A stretch of DNA of 64,000 bases from Burkholderia sp. Bp8992 (GTDB lineage Bacteria > Pseudomonadota > Gammaproteobacteria > Burkholderiales > Burkholderiaceae). This document shows, one piece after another, positions 34,662-43,497 of this stretch (its first letter is position 1; every line of letters begins with the position of its first letter). A model generated the notes under the pieces. The model was not told the DNA's origin, did no database searches, and saw nothing but the letters and a program-made list of their open reading frames with translations. The stretch lies in contig NZ_QTQI01000007.1 in the NCBI RefSeq assembly GCF_003853705.1, forward strand, positions 1 to 64,000, written 5' to 3'. The translations under genes and the position numbers were made by a program.

Positions 34662-35690
34662 TTACTGCGCGGCCGGACTGCTTGCAGGCACGGTCGGCAT
34701 CGCCGGCGCGATCGGCGCGCCGTTGGCCGCCGGCGCGGTCGTTGCTCCCGCCGAAGCGGCAGCCGGCACTGCGGCCGACGCCGCGGCCGGTGCCGCAGCA
34801 GGCGTACTCGCGGGCATCGCATTGTCCGCACCCGGATCGTCGTACTGCGGCAATCCCGGCGCGGCCGGCGCGTTGTTCGGCGCGGTACCCGATGCACCGC
34901 CCGACTCGCCCGGATCCTCGTAGTTCGGCAGCCCCGGCACGGCCGGCGTCGCGGCCGGCACGGCGCCGGATTCACCCGGCTCGTTGTAGGCCGGCAGCGC
35001 GGCCGACGACGACTGGCTGCGGTACGTCAGCGACTTGCGCTGCTGCAGGTATGCGTCGCGCACGAACGAATACGGATCGAGCGCGGCCTGCTTCAGCAGG
35101 TCGGTCGCGCCGAGCAGGTCCGAACGCGCGCTGATGAACTGCGCGATGTACATCGGGTTGCGTGCGGCCGGCTCGATGTAGTTCAGCAGGTTGAAACGCA
35201 CGTCCACCGCGCGGCCGACGCCGTCGCGGATCGTGCTCGGCCCGAACACGGGCAGCACGAGGTACGGGCCGGACGGCATGCCCCAGCGCGCCATCGTCAG
35301 CCCGAAATCCTGGTGGTGCTTCGGCAGCCCGGCCGGCGTCGCGATGTCGATCAGGCCGGCGACGCCGAACAGCGAGTTCATCGCCACGCGCATCAGATCC
35401 TGCGTCGCATCGGTGATGCGCAACTGCAGCAGGTTGTTGGCCATGTTGCCGAGATCGCCGAGGTTCGAGAAGAAGTTGCTGATCGCGGTACGCACCGGCG
35501 TGGGCGTCACCTTCTGGTACCCCTTCGCGATCGGCTGCGCGATATTCGTGTCGACCGTGTCGTTGAACTTGTACATCGCCCGGTTCATCGGCTCGAGCGG
35601 GTCGTTGGGATTGCGGTTCGGTCCCGTCGCGCAGCCGGTCAGCATCGCGCTGGCGGCGACGGTCGCCGCAATGATTCGCACCTTATTCAT
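34662..35690 (-). CDS. mlaA: MlaA (VacJ) outer-membrane lipoprotein with repeat tail
   Basis: The 342-residue protein has a lipoprotein signal with lipobox LTGC (Cys20), then the MlaA core: [18 protein letters not shown], and [33 protein letters not shown] near residue 130. MlaA extracts mislocalised phospholipids from the outer leaflet with porins. Unusually, the C-terminal 110 residues hold three repeats ([30 protein letters not shown]) followed by an Ala/Pro-rich tail. It overlaps hpnN by eight bases and is cotranscribed with it, linking phospholipid and hopanoid traffic. Confidence 0.92.
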   Translation of the reverse strand: MNKVRIIAATVAASAMLTGCATGPNRNPNDPLEPMNRAMYKFNDTVDTNIAQPIAKGYQKVTPTPVRTAISNFFSNLGDLGNMANNLLQLRITDATQDLMRVAMNSLFGVAGLIDIATPAGLPKHHQDFGLTMARWGMPSGPYLVLPVFGPSTIRDGVGRAVDVRFNLLNYIEPAARNPMYIAQFISARSDLLGATDLLKQAALDPYSFVRDAYLQQRKSLTYRSQSSSAALPAYNEPGESGAVPAATPAVPGLPNYEDPGESGGASGTAPNNAPAAPGLPQYDDPGADNAMPASTPAAAPAAASAAVPAAASAGATTAPAANGAPIAPAMPTVPASSPAAQ

Positions 35691-38316
35691 TGATTCCTTG
35701 CGATTGGTTCTTGGCGCGTTTGACGCGCGGTTTGCCCATCAGGACGGGCTGGAACACCACGGCGCCGATCAGCGTGCAGGTCAGGGCCAGCGCGAGCAGC
35801 TTGCCCATGCTCGACGTGCCCGGATGGTGCGACAGCCACAGGCTGCCGAATGCGGTTGCCGTCGTCGCGGCGCTGAACAGCACGGCGTGCGTGAGGCTCG
35901 AGTGCAGCAACCCCGTCTGCCCCGCGCGCCACGCCATCACGAAATACACCTTGAACGCGACGCCGACGCCGAGCATCAGCGGCAGCGCGATGATGTTTGC
36001 GAAGTTGAGCGACATGCCGAGCACGACGCACATCTCGAGCGTCACGATGCCCGACACGAGCAGCGGCACCAGCGTGCGCAGCACGTCGCCGAAGCGGCGC
36101 AGCGTGATCCATAGCAGGACCGTGATCGAGATGATCGACCACAGCGCCGCGTGCAGGAACGCGTTGATGATCGTGTCGGCCGAATGCAGGATCGAGATCG
36201 GCCCGCCGGTCGCGCCCGGCTCCGCGGCCTTCACCGTCTTCGCGAAGCGGCGCAGCATCGTGTCGTCGTTCGGGTCGACGCCCTTCGGCACCTTCGGCGA
36301 GATCTGCACGAGCGCGTGGCCGTCCGGCGCGACCCAGTCGCGCACGAGTTGCGGCGGCAGCGATTCGCGCGTGACGTCCTGCGGCTGCAGCAGCGACGCG
36401 AGCTGGTTGAGCGCGATGCGCAGCGTATCGCCGAACGCGCGTTCGGCGCGGTCGCGCGTCGCGCTGTCGGCGGCCGCGAGCTTCGCCAGCGAGGCGGACA
36501 GGTGCTGCGCGGCAGCCGCGCCGGGGCCCGGGTGGTCTTCGGCAGCATAGCCCAGCAGGTCCGACACGCGCTTGAGCGCGGCGACGCGCTGCGCATCGGT
36601 CGCGGGCGGCGCGGCCGGCTGCGTCAGCGCCGGCAGCAGGTTGCTTGCGGCCGCGGCGATCGCCGCGCGCTTGGCCGGCTGGTCGGCGGGGATGAAGGTC
36701 GACAGCGTGGTCGTGCGGCCGACTTCGGGCAGCGCGTCGAGGCGTTTCGCGGCCGCGTCGGCTTCGGCGAGCGACGGCGCGAGCAGCGTCACGTCGTTGA
36801 CGGCGGCTTCCGGCGAATCCTTCAGCGCGAGCAGCGTGGCCATCGATTCGCTGTTCGGATCCTTCAGGTGCAGCGGGTTGAAGTCGAAGCGCAGGAACGC
36901 GAGCAGCGGCAGCGCGCCGATCACGACGACGAGCGTGCCGATCAGGATCGGCTTGCGATGGCGATCGAGGTAATCGTCGACCGGTGCGAGCCACGGGAAG
37001 CCCGGCGTCTTCGATTCGCCCGGCGGCGCGAACAGGCGCAGCAGCGCCGGCAGCAGCGTGATCGTGGTCAGCAGCGCGACGAACATCCCGACGCCCGCGA
37101 TCAGCCCGAGCTCGGACACGCCGCGATACGCAGTGGGGATGAACGAGAAGAAGCTCGCGGCGACGGCCGCGGTGGCCAGCGCGAGCGGCATGCCCATCGA
37201 GTGCGCGGCGCCGATCAGCGCGTGATCGATACGCGGATCGCGGAAGCGTTCCTCGCGGTACTTCACGCCGTACTGGATCGAGAAGTCGACGCCGAGGCCG
37301 ACGAACAGCACCATGAACGCGACCGAGATCATGTTCAGCGAGCCGACCATCGCGAGGCCGAGTGCCGCGGTCACGACCAGGCCGACGAACAGCGTGACGA
37401 GCACCGAGCCGATCATCCGCTTCGAGCGCAGCGCCAGCCACAGGATCACGAGCACGGCGAGCAGCGTGAGCGCGCCGTTGAGCGCGGCGCCGTCTTCGAC
37501 CGATGCGAATTCGTCGTCGGCGAGCGGCTGTTCGCCGGTCAGGCGCACGGCCGCGCCGTAGCGCTTCTCGAGGTCGAGCGCACGGGCCGCGTCGCGGATC
37601 ACCTGGCTTGTTGCCGCGCCGGCCTTCAGCGCGCCGTAGTTGACCACCGGCTGCACGGTGACGAACGCGCGCGCGGGCTGCCGTGCGGCATCGTTGTCGA
37701 CCAGTGCGCGCCACGAGAACGCGGCCGGCTTCCCGGCCAGCACGTCGTCGACCGTCGCCGCGCTGCGCGCGAGCAGCTTCGCCATCGCGGGCAGTTTCAC
37801 CTGGCCGGTCAGCAGCGGCTGGCCGAGCGTGGTGGCCAGTGTGGTGGCGAGCCCGGTCAGGCTCGGGTTCTTCGCGAGCTCGTTGACGAGCGGGCGCGCG
37901 CTCGCGAGCTGCGACGTCGTGTCGGAGACCTCCTGCGGCGACAGGAACAGCAACCCGTTGTGCTCGAAGAACGGCCCGCCGCCGGGCTCGGCGACCTGGC
38001 CGATGCGGCCGGCTTCGGCATCCTTCTGCAGCGCTTCGGTCAGCGCATGCGCGGCGGCATTCGCGAATTCGGACGCGGGCGCCTCGACGACCGCGAGGAT
38101 CGTGCCGTTGCGCTGCGGGAACGCCTTGTCGACGGCCTGGCCGAGCGCGGCCCATTGCGGTTCCGCATCGACGAGCTTGCTGATGTCGGTGTTGATCTTG
38201 AAATGCTGCGCGACGTAGACGCCGCTGACGGCGGCGATGACGAGCGACAGGACGACGACCCAGACGGGGCGGCGCACCGACCACGCAACGAGTCGGACGA
38301 TGAGAGATGTCACCAT
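35683..38316 (-). CDS. hpnN: Hopanoid transporter HpnN (RND/MMPL family)
   Basis: The 877-residue RND-type membrane protein carries hopanoids towards the outer membrane. It has an N-terminal helix ([21 protein letters not shown]), a large periplasmic domain, then a bundle of helices ([21 protein letters not shown], and [25 protein letters not shown] with the RND GxDFSI signature). A second periplasmic domain and final helix bundle ([18 protein letters not shown] to [15 protein letters not shown]) follow. The ATG at 38316 matches the family's N-terminus; longer in-frame extension upstream is out of family. Divergent from hpnM. Confidence 0.92.
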   Translation of the reverse strand: MVTSLIVRLVAWSVRRPVWVVVLSLVIAAVSGVYVAQHFKINTDISKLVDAEPQWAALGQAVDKAFPQRNGTILAVVEAPASEFANAAAHALTEALQKDAEAGRIGQVAEPGGGPFFEHNGLLFLSPQEVSDTTSQLASARPLVNELAKNPSLTGLATTLATTLGQPLLTGQVKLPAMAKLLARSAATVDDVLAGKPAAFSWRALVDNDAARQPARAFVTVQPVVNYGALKAGAATSQVIRDAARALDLEKRYGAAVRLTGEQPLADDEFASVEDGAALNGALTLLAVLVILWLALRSKRMIGSVLVTLFVGLVVTAALGLAMVGSLNMISVAFMVLFVGLGVDFSIQYGVKYREERFRDPRIDHALIGAAHSMGMPLALATAAVAASFFSFIPTAYRGVSELGLIAGVGMFVALLTTITLLPALLRLFAPPGESKTPGFPWLAPVDDYLDRHRKPILIGTLVVVIGALPLLAFLRFDFNPLHLKDPNSESMATLLALKDSPEAAVNDVTLLAPSLAEADAAAKRLDALPEVGRTTTLSTFIPADQPAKRAAIAAAASNLLPALTQPAAPPATDAQRVAALKRVSDLLGYAAEDHPGPGAAAAQHLSASLAKLAAADSATRDRAERAFGDTLRIALNQLASLLQPQDVTRESLPPQLVRDWVAPDGHALVQISPKVPKGVDPNDDTMLRRFAKTVKAAEPGATGGPISILHSADTIINAFLHAALWSIISITVLLWITLRRFGDVLRTLVPLLVSGIVTLEMCVVLGMSLNFANIIALPLMLGVGVAFKVYFVMAWRAGQTGLLHSSLTHAVLFSAATTATAFGSLWLSHHPGTSSMGKLLALALTCTLIGAVVFQPVLMGKPRVKRAKNQSQGINE

Positions 38317-38642
38317 GTGGCGGTGGGGAGCGGCTGGCAAGGGCAAAGTAGCCAAGTATACCGGCGCGGCGTGGCGGCGGTCGTGACGTTGGGGAGATTC
38401 GGGGCGGGAAGGATATTTGCTCGCGACGGCGGAATCGATACCGGCGGCCGGTTCATTTGTATGGGGATATTTACATAATCGGCGAAGCGGTGCGTCGACA
38501 TGCCGCTGCGCCCCTGTGACAAACGGCGCTGAAAGGTAACAGTCGGTCACCGGACGGCAACCGGGCGTCGGGCCCGGTATACTTTGCTTCGCCGGCCGAC
38601 GCAAAGAGCCGGTCGTTTTTTCCCATCGAGTGCGATATCCGT
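38317..38642. other. Divergent promoter gap of hpnN and hpnM
   Basis: This 326-bp gap has lower GC than the flanking genes, notably 38440-38480 (TTTGTATGGGGATATTTACATAATC), and presumably contains both promoters. No palindromic operator stands out. Confidence 0.4.
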
Positions 38643-39239
38643 ATGAAACGTCAACTGTTTGCTTTCGTCGCGGCGGCCGCCGTGTCGGTTTCCGCTTTCG
38701 CGCAGAGCGCGCCGGTCGACATCGTCCGCAATGCGGTCGAGGGCACCGTCAATGCGATGAAGGCCGATCCGGCCGCGCGCGGCGGTGACATGGCGAAGGT
38801 CTCGGCCGTCGTCGAGCAGCGCTTCCTGCCCGCGACCAACTTCGAGCGCACGACCCGCATCGCGGTCGGCGACGCATGGAAGCAGGCCACGCCGCAACAG
38901 CAGCAGGAGCTGTACAAGCAGTTCAAGCTGCTGATGACGCGTACCTACGCCGCATCGCTCGCGCAGCTCGGCAGCCAGGACGCGAAGTTCTCGTTCAAGG
39001 CCGGCGGCGCGTCGGGCGCCGACGCGCTCGTGCAGTCGACGGTCTCGACGCCGGGCGACAGCCAGTCGGTCGGCTATCGTCTCGGCAAGGTCGGCAACGA
39101 CTGGAAGATCTACGACATCGACATGTCGGGTGCGTGGCTGATCCAGGTCTACCAGGGCCAGTTCAAGAGCCAGCTGGCGTCGGGCGGGATCGACGGCCTG
39201 ATCGCGTACCTGCAGAAGCACAATTCGCGGACGAACTGA
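38643..39239 (+). CDS. hpnM: MlaC/Ttg2D-family periplasmic protein, HpnM-like
   Basis: The 198-residue protein has a signal peptide ([21 protein letters not shown], cleavage after AFA). The mature part is of the toluene-tolerance Ttg2D/MlaC family, with [35 protein letters not shown] and a final [23 protein letters not shown]. MlaC carries phospholipids between membranes. In hopanoid clusters this position is called HpnM, thought to shuttle lipids for HpnN. It is divergent from the hpnN-mlaA operon. A terminator follows at 39272. Confidence 0.88.
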   Translation: MKRQLFAFVAAAAVSVSAFAQSAPVDIVRNAVEGTVNAMKADPAARGGDMAKVSAVVEQRFLPATNFERTTRIAVGDAWKQATPQQQQELYKQFKLLMTRTYAASLAQLGSQDAKFSFKAGGASGADALVQSTVSTPGDSQSVGYRLGKVGNDWKIYDIDMSGAWLIQVYQGQFKSQLASGGIDGLIAYLQKHNSRTN

Positions 39240-39687
39240 CGGCCGTTGCAAGGCCGCGGACCGGATGCATGAAGGGCGCCCTCGGGTGCCCTTTTTTATT
39301 CGTAGGTCGGTCGAGCGGTGGAGAGAGGATGGCTACCGCGAGATGCTGGCTCATCGAATCACATACGAAGCGAGAAAAAACAGCATCGTAGGGGCAATTA
39401 ATGTGGCCAAGGAGCACAGCACCTTTTGCGGTGTCGCCCGTCGCCGCCCTTGGTCTCCAGCCCGCAAAGGCAAACCCAAGCGATGGCCCAATCAGAAACC
39501 CGACCAGCAGAGTGACAAGCGGCCACGGCGGTGAGCACAGGTCGATCTCATGGCAACCGTCCCGGCCCGAAGGCAGTCGCAAGCCGATTTGAATTTGCCA
39601 GTCGATCCGGTTTCCGATCCAGCATGCGAGCCAAGTCGTGATCAGGCCGGCGATCCAGTACAGGAGCGAGTATCCGACGCGTCTCAT
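39163..39687 (-). CDS. Membrane protein of the T6SS cargo island, with run-on C-terminus
   Basis: The frame encodes 174 residues. The first 75 or so look genuine: two membrane helices (VGYSLLYWIAGLITTWLACWIG and WPLVTLLVGFLIGPSLGFAFAGW) separated by a loop with two cysteines (DGCHEIDLCSPPW). The last 60 residues read through the hpnM terminator and then antisense through the 3' end of hpnM (overlap 39163-39239), so the natural stop was probably lost or replaced. It lies 25 bp after the small membrane gene and may be an immunity protein for the amidase. No family is recognised. Confidence 0.5.
   Translation of the reverse strand: MRRVGYSLLYWIAGLITTWLACWIGNRIDWQIQIGLRLPSGRDGCHEIDLCSPPWPLVTLLVGFLIGPSLGFAFAGWRPRAATGDTAKGAVLLGHINCPYDAVFSRFVCDSMSQHLAVAILSPPLDRPTNKKGHPRAPFMHPVRGLATAVSSSANCASAGTRSGRRSRPTPAGS
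39272..39297 (+). terminator. Intrinsic terminator of hpnM
   Basis: AAGGGC and GCCCTT pair around a ten-base loop and run into TTTTTT, 33 bases after the hpnM stop. Confidence 0.8.
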
Positions 39688-39712
39688 TTTGAGTTGCCAG
39701 TCGGTCGGATGG

Positions 39713-39940
39713 TTATCGGGATTTCCTGCGAGTTACGGCAATTGCGCCGGCCAATGCGAAAATTAAAATCAATCCGCCCCATGCGACGAAAAATAGATTC
39801 GCAATCTCGGGGTTCGTGTCGAAGAGGCTTCCCTTGCCGCGCAGGACGAATGCCCCGTACACGTAGAGCGCTCCCCAGCAGATCATTGTCGCGAGCGCTC
39901 CACCGACAAGTGCGCCTGCTACCACGTTCACGAGTTTCAT
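39713..39940 (-). CDS. Small two-helix membrane protein, possible immunity factor
   Basis: The 75-residue protein is almost all membrane: KLVNVVAGALVGGALATMICWGALYVYGAF and ANLFFVAWGGLILIFALAGAIAV, separated by a polar loop of about 16 residues and ending RRKSR. Its ATG overlaps the amidase stop (ATGA at 39937-39940), so the two are made together. This is the position where a T6SS immunity gene is expected. It does not resemble the periplasmic Tai4 immunity protein as I know it, so the assignment is inference from context. Confidence 0.6.
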   Translation of the reverse strand: MKLVNVVAGALVGGALATMICWGALYVYGAFVLRGKGSLFDTNPEIANLFFVAWGGLILIFALAGAIAVTRRKSR

Positions 39941-40530
39941 TTGACGGGAAAAAACAAGATGGTTTTCGAATTTCGGAAATCCGACCAGATGCCCGGTAGG
40001 ACTATATTCCATGAAATCCGCACGCCTGATCCGAAGCCGGTGAGTTTGTTCCCGTTCCAGAGGTCGACGTGACCGCCACTCAAGTTGTCTGGTGAGTCGC
40101 CATCCTGCAGCCAATAGCCGTCGAAGAATATGATTCCGGTCCGCCCGGATACCTTACTCGCCCAATTCGGTCCCGTGATGTTCTCGGGAGCCAGTACTCC
40201 CGCGACCGGCCGCAGCTTCAACCACTCCGCGAACTCGTATGCGCGAGTCGCGGTCGGCTTGTCGTCGATCAGAAGTCGGCCCAGCGTCGGTTTGCCCGGC
40301 ATCGGCCGAACCTGCTTCTGCGAAAACGACTTCATTGCGATGCCGACCTTGTGCAGCGTCACGCTCATCCGGATCGCACACTGGTTCTTGTATTGTCCGT
40401 TCGGATCGTCGTATGGGTTTCCGTGCGCGTAGTTCTTCCAGAGCTCGGAAAACGTCACCGACTTCAACTCGACTTCCTTGTGCGACTTCGGCACGGCGGT
40501 CGTCTTTACGGCTGTTCTCGGGTTCGGCAT
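39937..40530 (-). CDS. tae4: Type VI secretion amidase effector, Tae4 family
   Basis: The 197-residue protein resembles Tae4 NlpC/P60-like amidases that cut peptidoglycan stem peptides in rival cells. It has VTFSELWKNYAHGNPYDDP near residue 25, the catalytic Cys in YKNQCAIRMS (C51), and the catalytic His in SGGHVDLWNG (H154). GRTGIIFFDGYW before it is also characteristic. No signal peptide is present, as expected for T6SS delivery. Its start overlaps the PAAR gene's last codon, so it is probably loaded on that tip protein. Base composition is less GC-rich than the surroundings, suggesting acquisition. Confidence 0.85.
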   Translation of the reverse strand: MPNPRTAVKTTAVPKSHKEVELKSVTFSELWKNYAHGNPYDDPNGQYKNQCAIRMSVTLHKVGIAMKSFSQKQVRPMPGKPTLGRLLIDDKPTATRAYEFAEWLKLRPVAGVLAPENITGPNWASKVSGRTGIIFFDGYWLQDGDSPDNLSGGHVDLWNGNKLTGFGSGVRISWNIVLPGIWSDFRNSKTILFFPVK

Positions 40531-41093
40531 TATGCGGCCCCCCTTGATCTGGCGAGGGCTTCGTCACCCCAGTAGACGACGTATTCATCCTCACTCGCAG
40601 TGTGAATACGCGGCAGATACCCGCTGTCGTCGAGTTGGCCCGAGTGGATGCGTCCATCCGATGTCTCGATAACGTACGGATAACCGGCCGACGCTCCACT
40701 CCCGATGGCGTGAACGGATTCGTCGTAAGTGCCCGCGATGATCGACACGACACCGCCTTCCCGATTTCTTCCGGACGTCACAACACCTGCCGTTTCCACC
40801 ATGTCGTCGCACCATGATTCACCGGCGAGAAGCGCAACGATGCGTGGCGGTGTCGGGCAGCCGCATAAGACGACGTCGCCGTCGGCGGCCGTTTCACCCA
40901 TGAATTTGAGGCGTCGTGGCCCGCCGGACTTGGCGATCGGCCCGGTACCTTGGCATGCATCGCAGAATGCCAGACCGCCGATCAGCGCAACCTGGCGGCC
41001 GGGACTGCCGAATGTGAATGTCGGCCCCGTGTAGGCAAGAATGCTTCCCCCGGTTTCCAGCGCGTCGCCGACCACCGCGATACGGCGCATCAT
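40530..41093 (-). CDS. PAAR-domain protein (T6SS spike tip)
   Basis: The 187-residue protein has an N-terminal PAAR region (GDALETGGSILAYTG near residue 9, then ALIGGLAFCDACQGTGPIAKSG and GETAADGDVVLCGCPTPPRIVA). PAAR cones sharpen the VgrG spike and carry effectors. The C-terminal half (IIAGTYDESVHAIGSGA, then YVIETSDGRIHSGQLDDSGYLPRIHTASEDEYVVYWGDEAL) is an extension seen in several proteobacterial PAAR proteins. GAGGAG lies seven bases before the ATG. The tae4 gene follows immediately. No vgrG or T6SS structural genes are in the window, so the system must be encoded elsewhere. Confidence 0.82.
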   Translation of the reverse strand: MMRRIAVVGDALETGGSILAYTGPTFTFGSPGRQVALIGGLAFCDACQGTGPIAKSGGPRRLKFMGETAADGDVVLCGCPTPPRIVALLAGESWCDDMVETAGVVTSGRNREGGVVSIIAGTYDESVHAIGSGASAGYPYVIETSDGRIHSGQLDDSGYLPRIHTASEDEYVVYWGDEALARSRGAA

Positions 41094-41302
41094 GATTTCG
41101 CTCCTCGGTTCTGGTCGCCAACCCGTGTCGGCGATGCCGTGTGCCGCGTGACGACGTCGCGCACTCGAAGGCGTGGCTCATGAAGCTGTCGCCCGCCGCG
41201 GCAAGCGAAAGAATTCCATCGCCCCCGGGGTGAGGTCGATTGGACAAGTATGAAATTTGAAGGTGAATCGCGCGTCGCGCGAGCAATCTAGGTGCGCTTG
41301 CC

Positions 41303-41947
41303 CTATCGCCGCCGATGCTCGACCGCGAACTTGATCAGCTCGGCCTGCCCTTCGATCTCCAGCTTGCGCTTCAGGTTGAGCCGGTGCGTTTCGACCGTGC
41401 GCACCGACAGCCCCGTCTGCTGCGCGATCTGCTTGCTCGACAACCCTTCCGCCAGCGCATCGAGGATGTCGCGTTCGCGCGGCGTCAGCCGGTCCAGCGG
41501 CGACGCGGTCGCGCTCGCCTGGATCATCCGCGCGGCGAGCCCTTCGCTGAAGAACGTCTGCCCGGCCAGCACCGCGCCGATCGCGCGGACGATCTCGCTC
41601 GCGGGCGAATCCTTCAGCAGGTAGCCGCTCGCGCCGGCCCGCACGGCCTGCGTCACGTATTCGACGTTGTCGTGCATCGACAGCATCAGCACGCGGATGC
41701 CAGGAAAACGATCGTGGAACACGCCCGCGAGCGTGATGCCGTTCATCCCGTTCATGCCGACGTCCATCAGCGCGAGGTCGGGCTCGAGCGACGCGGCGAG
41801 CGCGAGCGCCTCGTCGGCGTTGCCGGCCTCGCCGACCACCGACAGGTCGGCCGCTTCGAGCCGCATCCGCAGGCCGTCGCGCACGAGCGGGTGATCGTCG
41901 ACGAGCAGCAGTCGGGCGGCGGGCCGGGCGGTGTCGGGGGCGCTCAT
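41303..41947 (-). CDS. NarL/FixJ-family response regulator
   Basis: The 214-residue protein has a receiver (LLLVDDHPLVRDGLRM, phosphoacceptor Asp in LALMDVGMNGMNG, Lys in YLLKDSPAS) and a LuxR-type helix-turn-helix (LTPRERDILDALAEGLSSKQIAQQTGLSVRTVETHRLNLKRKL, residues about 150-195). The ATG at 41947 has AGGAGA upstream; an ATG seven codons earlier lacks a ribosome site. It follows the histidine kinase gene by 32 bp and forms a two-component pair with it. The regulon is unknown. Confidence 0.9.
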   Translation of the reverse strand: MSAPDTARPAARLLLVDDHPLVRDGLRMRLEAADLSVVGEAGNADEALALAASLEPDLALMDVGMNGMNGITLAGVFHDRFPGIRVLMLSMHDNVEYVTQAVRAGASGYLLKDSPASEIVRAIGAVLAGQTFFSEGLAARMIQASATASPLDRLTPRERDILDALAEGLSSKQIAQQTGLSVRTVETHRLNLKRKLEIEGQAELIKFAVEHRRR

Positions 41948-41979
41948 GCGTGAAAGGTCTCCTGTCATGGGGCGTATCG

Positions 41980-43362
41980 TCACGCCGCACTGCGCAGCGG
42001 CACGCGCGCGGCAACGATCGTATGGCCGACCTGCGACGTGATCGACAGCATGCCGCCGAGCGCGTCGAGGCGCTCGCGCATGTTGCGCAGGCCGATGCCG
42101 CGGCGCGCGTCGGCCTGCGAGCGTTCGGCGTCGAAGCCGCAGCCGTTGTCGGCGATGGTCAGCGTGACGGAATGCGCGCCGACGTCGAGCGTGACGGCCG
42201 CGCGCGACGCCTGCGCATGATGCACGATGTTGCTCAACGCTTCCTGCGCGATCCGGAACAACGCGGTGTTCACGGCCTCGGGCAGCGGCTGCGTGCCGCT
42301 GTGCGCAACCTGCGTATAGCCGATGTCGATGCCGCTTTCGGCGCCGAGCTCGCGCACGAGCTGTTCGAGCGCGGCCGCGAGGCCGAGATCGTCGAGCATC
42401 GACGGACGCAGCGCATGCGAGATGCGCCGCACTTCGCGCAGCGTGTCGCCGAGCCGCCCGACACCCGACGCGAGCGCCTGCTCGGCCTCGGGCACGCGCG
42501 ACGTGCCGCGCTCGAAGCGCGCGAGCGCGGATTCGAGCATCAGCTTCGCGGACACCATCATCTGGCTGATCCCGTCGTGCAGCTCGCGCGACAGCCGCGC
42601 CCGCTCCTGCTCCTGCGATTCGACGACGCGCTGCGCGAGCAGCTTGAGCTTCGCGTCGGCGCTGCGCGACTCGCTGACGTTCAACACCAGGGCGCACACG
42701 GCGATCGCCGCCGCGCCGGTCAGTGCGATCGCGGTGAGCCAGCTCATCGTGCGCTCGATGTTCGCGGACGCGCGCGCGTCGATGCGTTGCAGCGCGGTAT
42801 CGACATCGTCGAGATAGATGCCGGTGCCGACCATCCAGCCCCAGCGTTCGAGCGCGACGACGTAGCCGAGCTTCGGCGCGACGCGGCCGGTGGACGGCCG
42901 CTGCCACGCATAGCGCACGTAGCCGCCGCCGCTCGACGCGGCGCCGATCAGCTGCTGGATCGTCAGCGCGCCCTGCGGGTCGCGCATCGACCAATAGTTG
43001 TGGCCGACGCGTTCGGGCTCGCGCGGATGCATCAGCGAATTGCCGTGCAGGTCGTACACGAAGAAATAGCCGTCCGGGCCGAAATCCATTTTCTGCAGCA
43101 TCGCGAGCGCCTGCGTGCGCAGCAGCGCGTCGTCGCGCGCGTTGCGGCCGCTCGCGTCGTAGAGCGGCATGATCGCGCTCGTCGCGAGCTCGACGTAGTG
43201 CTTCAGCTCGACTTCCTTGCTCGACAGGTACGCGGCCTGGATCGTCGCGTGCTGCGTACGCGCAAGCGACGTAGCCTGCTGGCGCACGCCGAAGCCGATG
43301 CCGGCGATCGCGAGCAGGAACGGCACGATGGCCAGAAGGAAGATCTTTGCCTTGAGTCTCAT
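41980..43362 (-). CDS. Cache-domain sensor histidine kinase (NarX/DegS-type)
   Basis: The 460-residue kinase has an N-terminal helix (KIFLLAIVPFLLAIAGIGFGV). A single-Cache periplasmic domain follows, with FGPDGYFFVYDLHGNSLMHP near residue 95 and GWMVGTGIYLDDV near 173. A second helix lies at about 205-228. The HisKA_3 domain has His in RARLSRELHDGISQMM, and the ATPase domain has NIVHHAQAS and NGCGFD, GIGLRNMRERL. The Cache type with YFFVYD often binds small organic acids. It pairs with the NarL-type regulator downstream. Confidence 0.9.
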   Translation of the reverse strand: MRLKAKIFLLAIVPFLLAIAGIGFGVRQQATSLARTQHATIQAAYLSSKEVELKHYVELATSAIMPLYDASGRNARDDALLRTQALAMLQKMDFGPDGYFFVYDLHGNSLMHPREPERVGHNYWSMRDPQGALTIQQLIGAASSGGGYVRYAWQRPSTGRVAPKLGYVVALERWGWMVGTGIYLDDVDTALQRIDARASANIERTMSWLTAIALTGAAAIAVCALVLNVSESRSADAKLKLLAQRVVESQEQERARLSRELHDGISQMMVSAKLMLESALARFERGTSRVPEAEQALASGVGRLGDTLREVRRISHALRPSMLDDLGLAAALEQLVRELGAESGIDIGYTQVAHSGTQPLPEAVNTALFRIAQEALSNIVHHAQASRAAVTLDVGAHSVTLTIADNGCGFDAERSQADARRGIGLRNMRERLDALGGMLSITSQVGHTIVAARVPLRSAA

Positions 43363-43497
43363 GGTGGTGCGAAGCGGCCGCGAACCGGCGCGGGCCGGCC
43401 GGGCGCATCAGCCGCGCGGCGGCGTGGTGGCGGATCGAGCCGACATTGTCGGCGATTTTGCGCGCGGGCGGCTGCAGCGGCCCGGGCACCCGGGCGC

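Noticed and set aside
36151-38478. Long plus-strand frame of 775 residues opposite hpnN
   Set aside because: Composition is Arg/Glu/Asp/Gly repetitive and has no domain; hpnN on the other strand has RND motifs.
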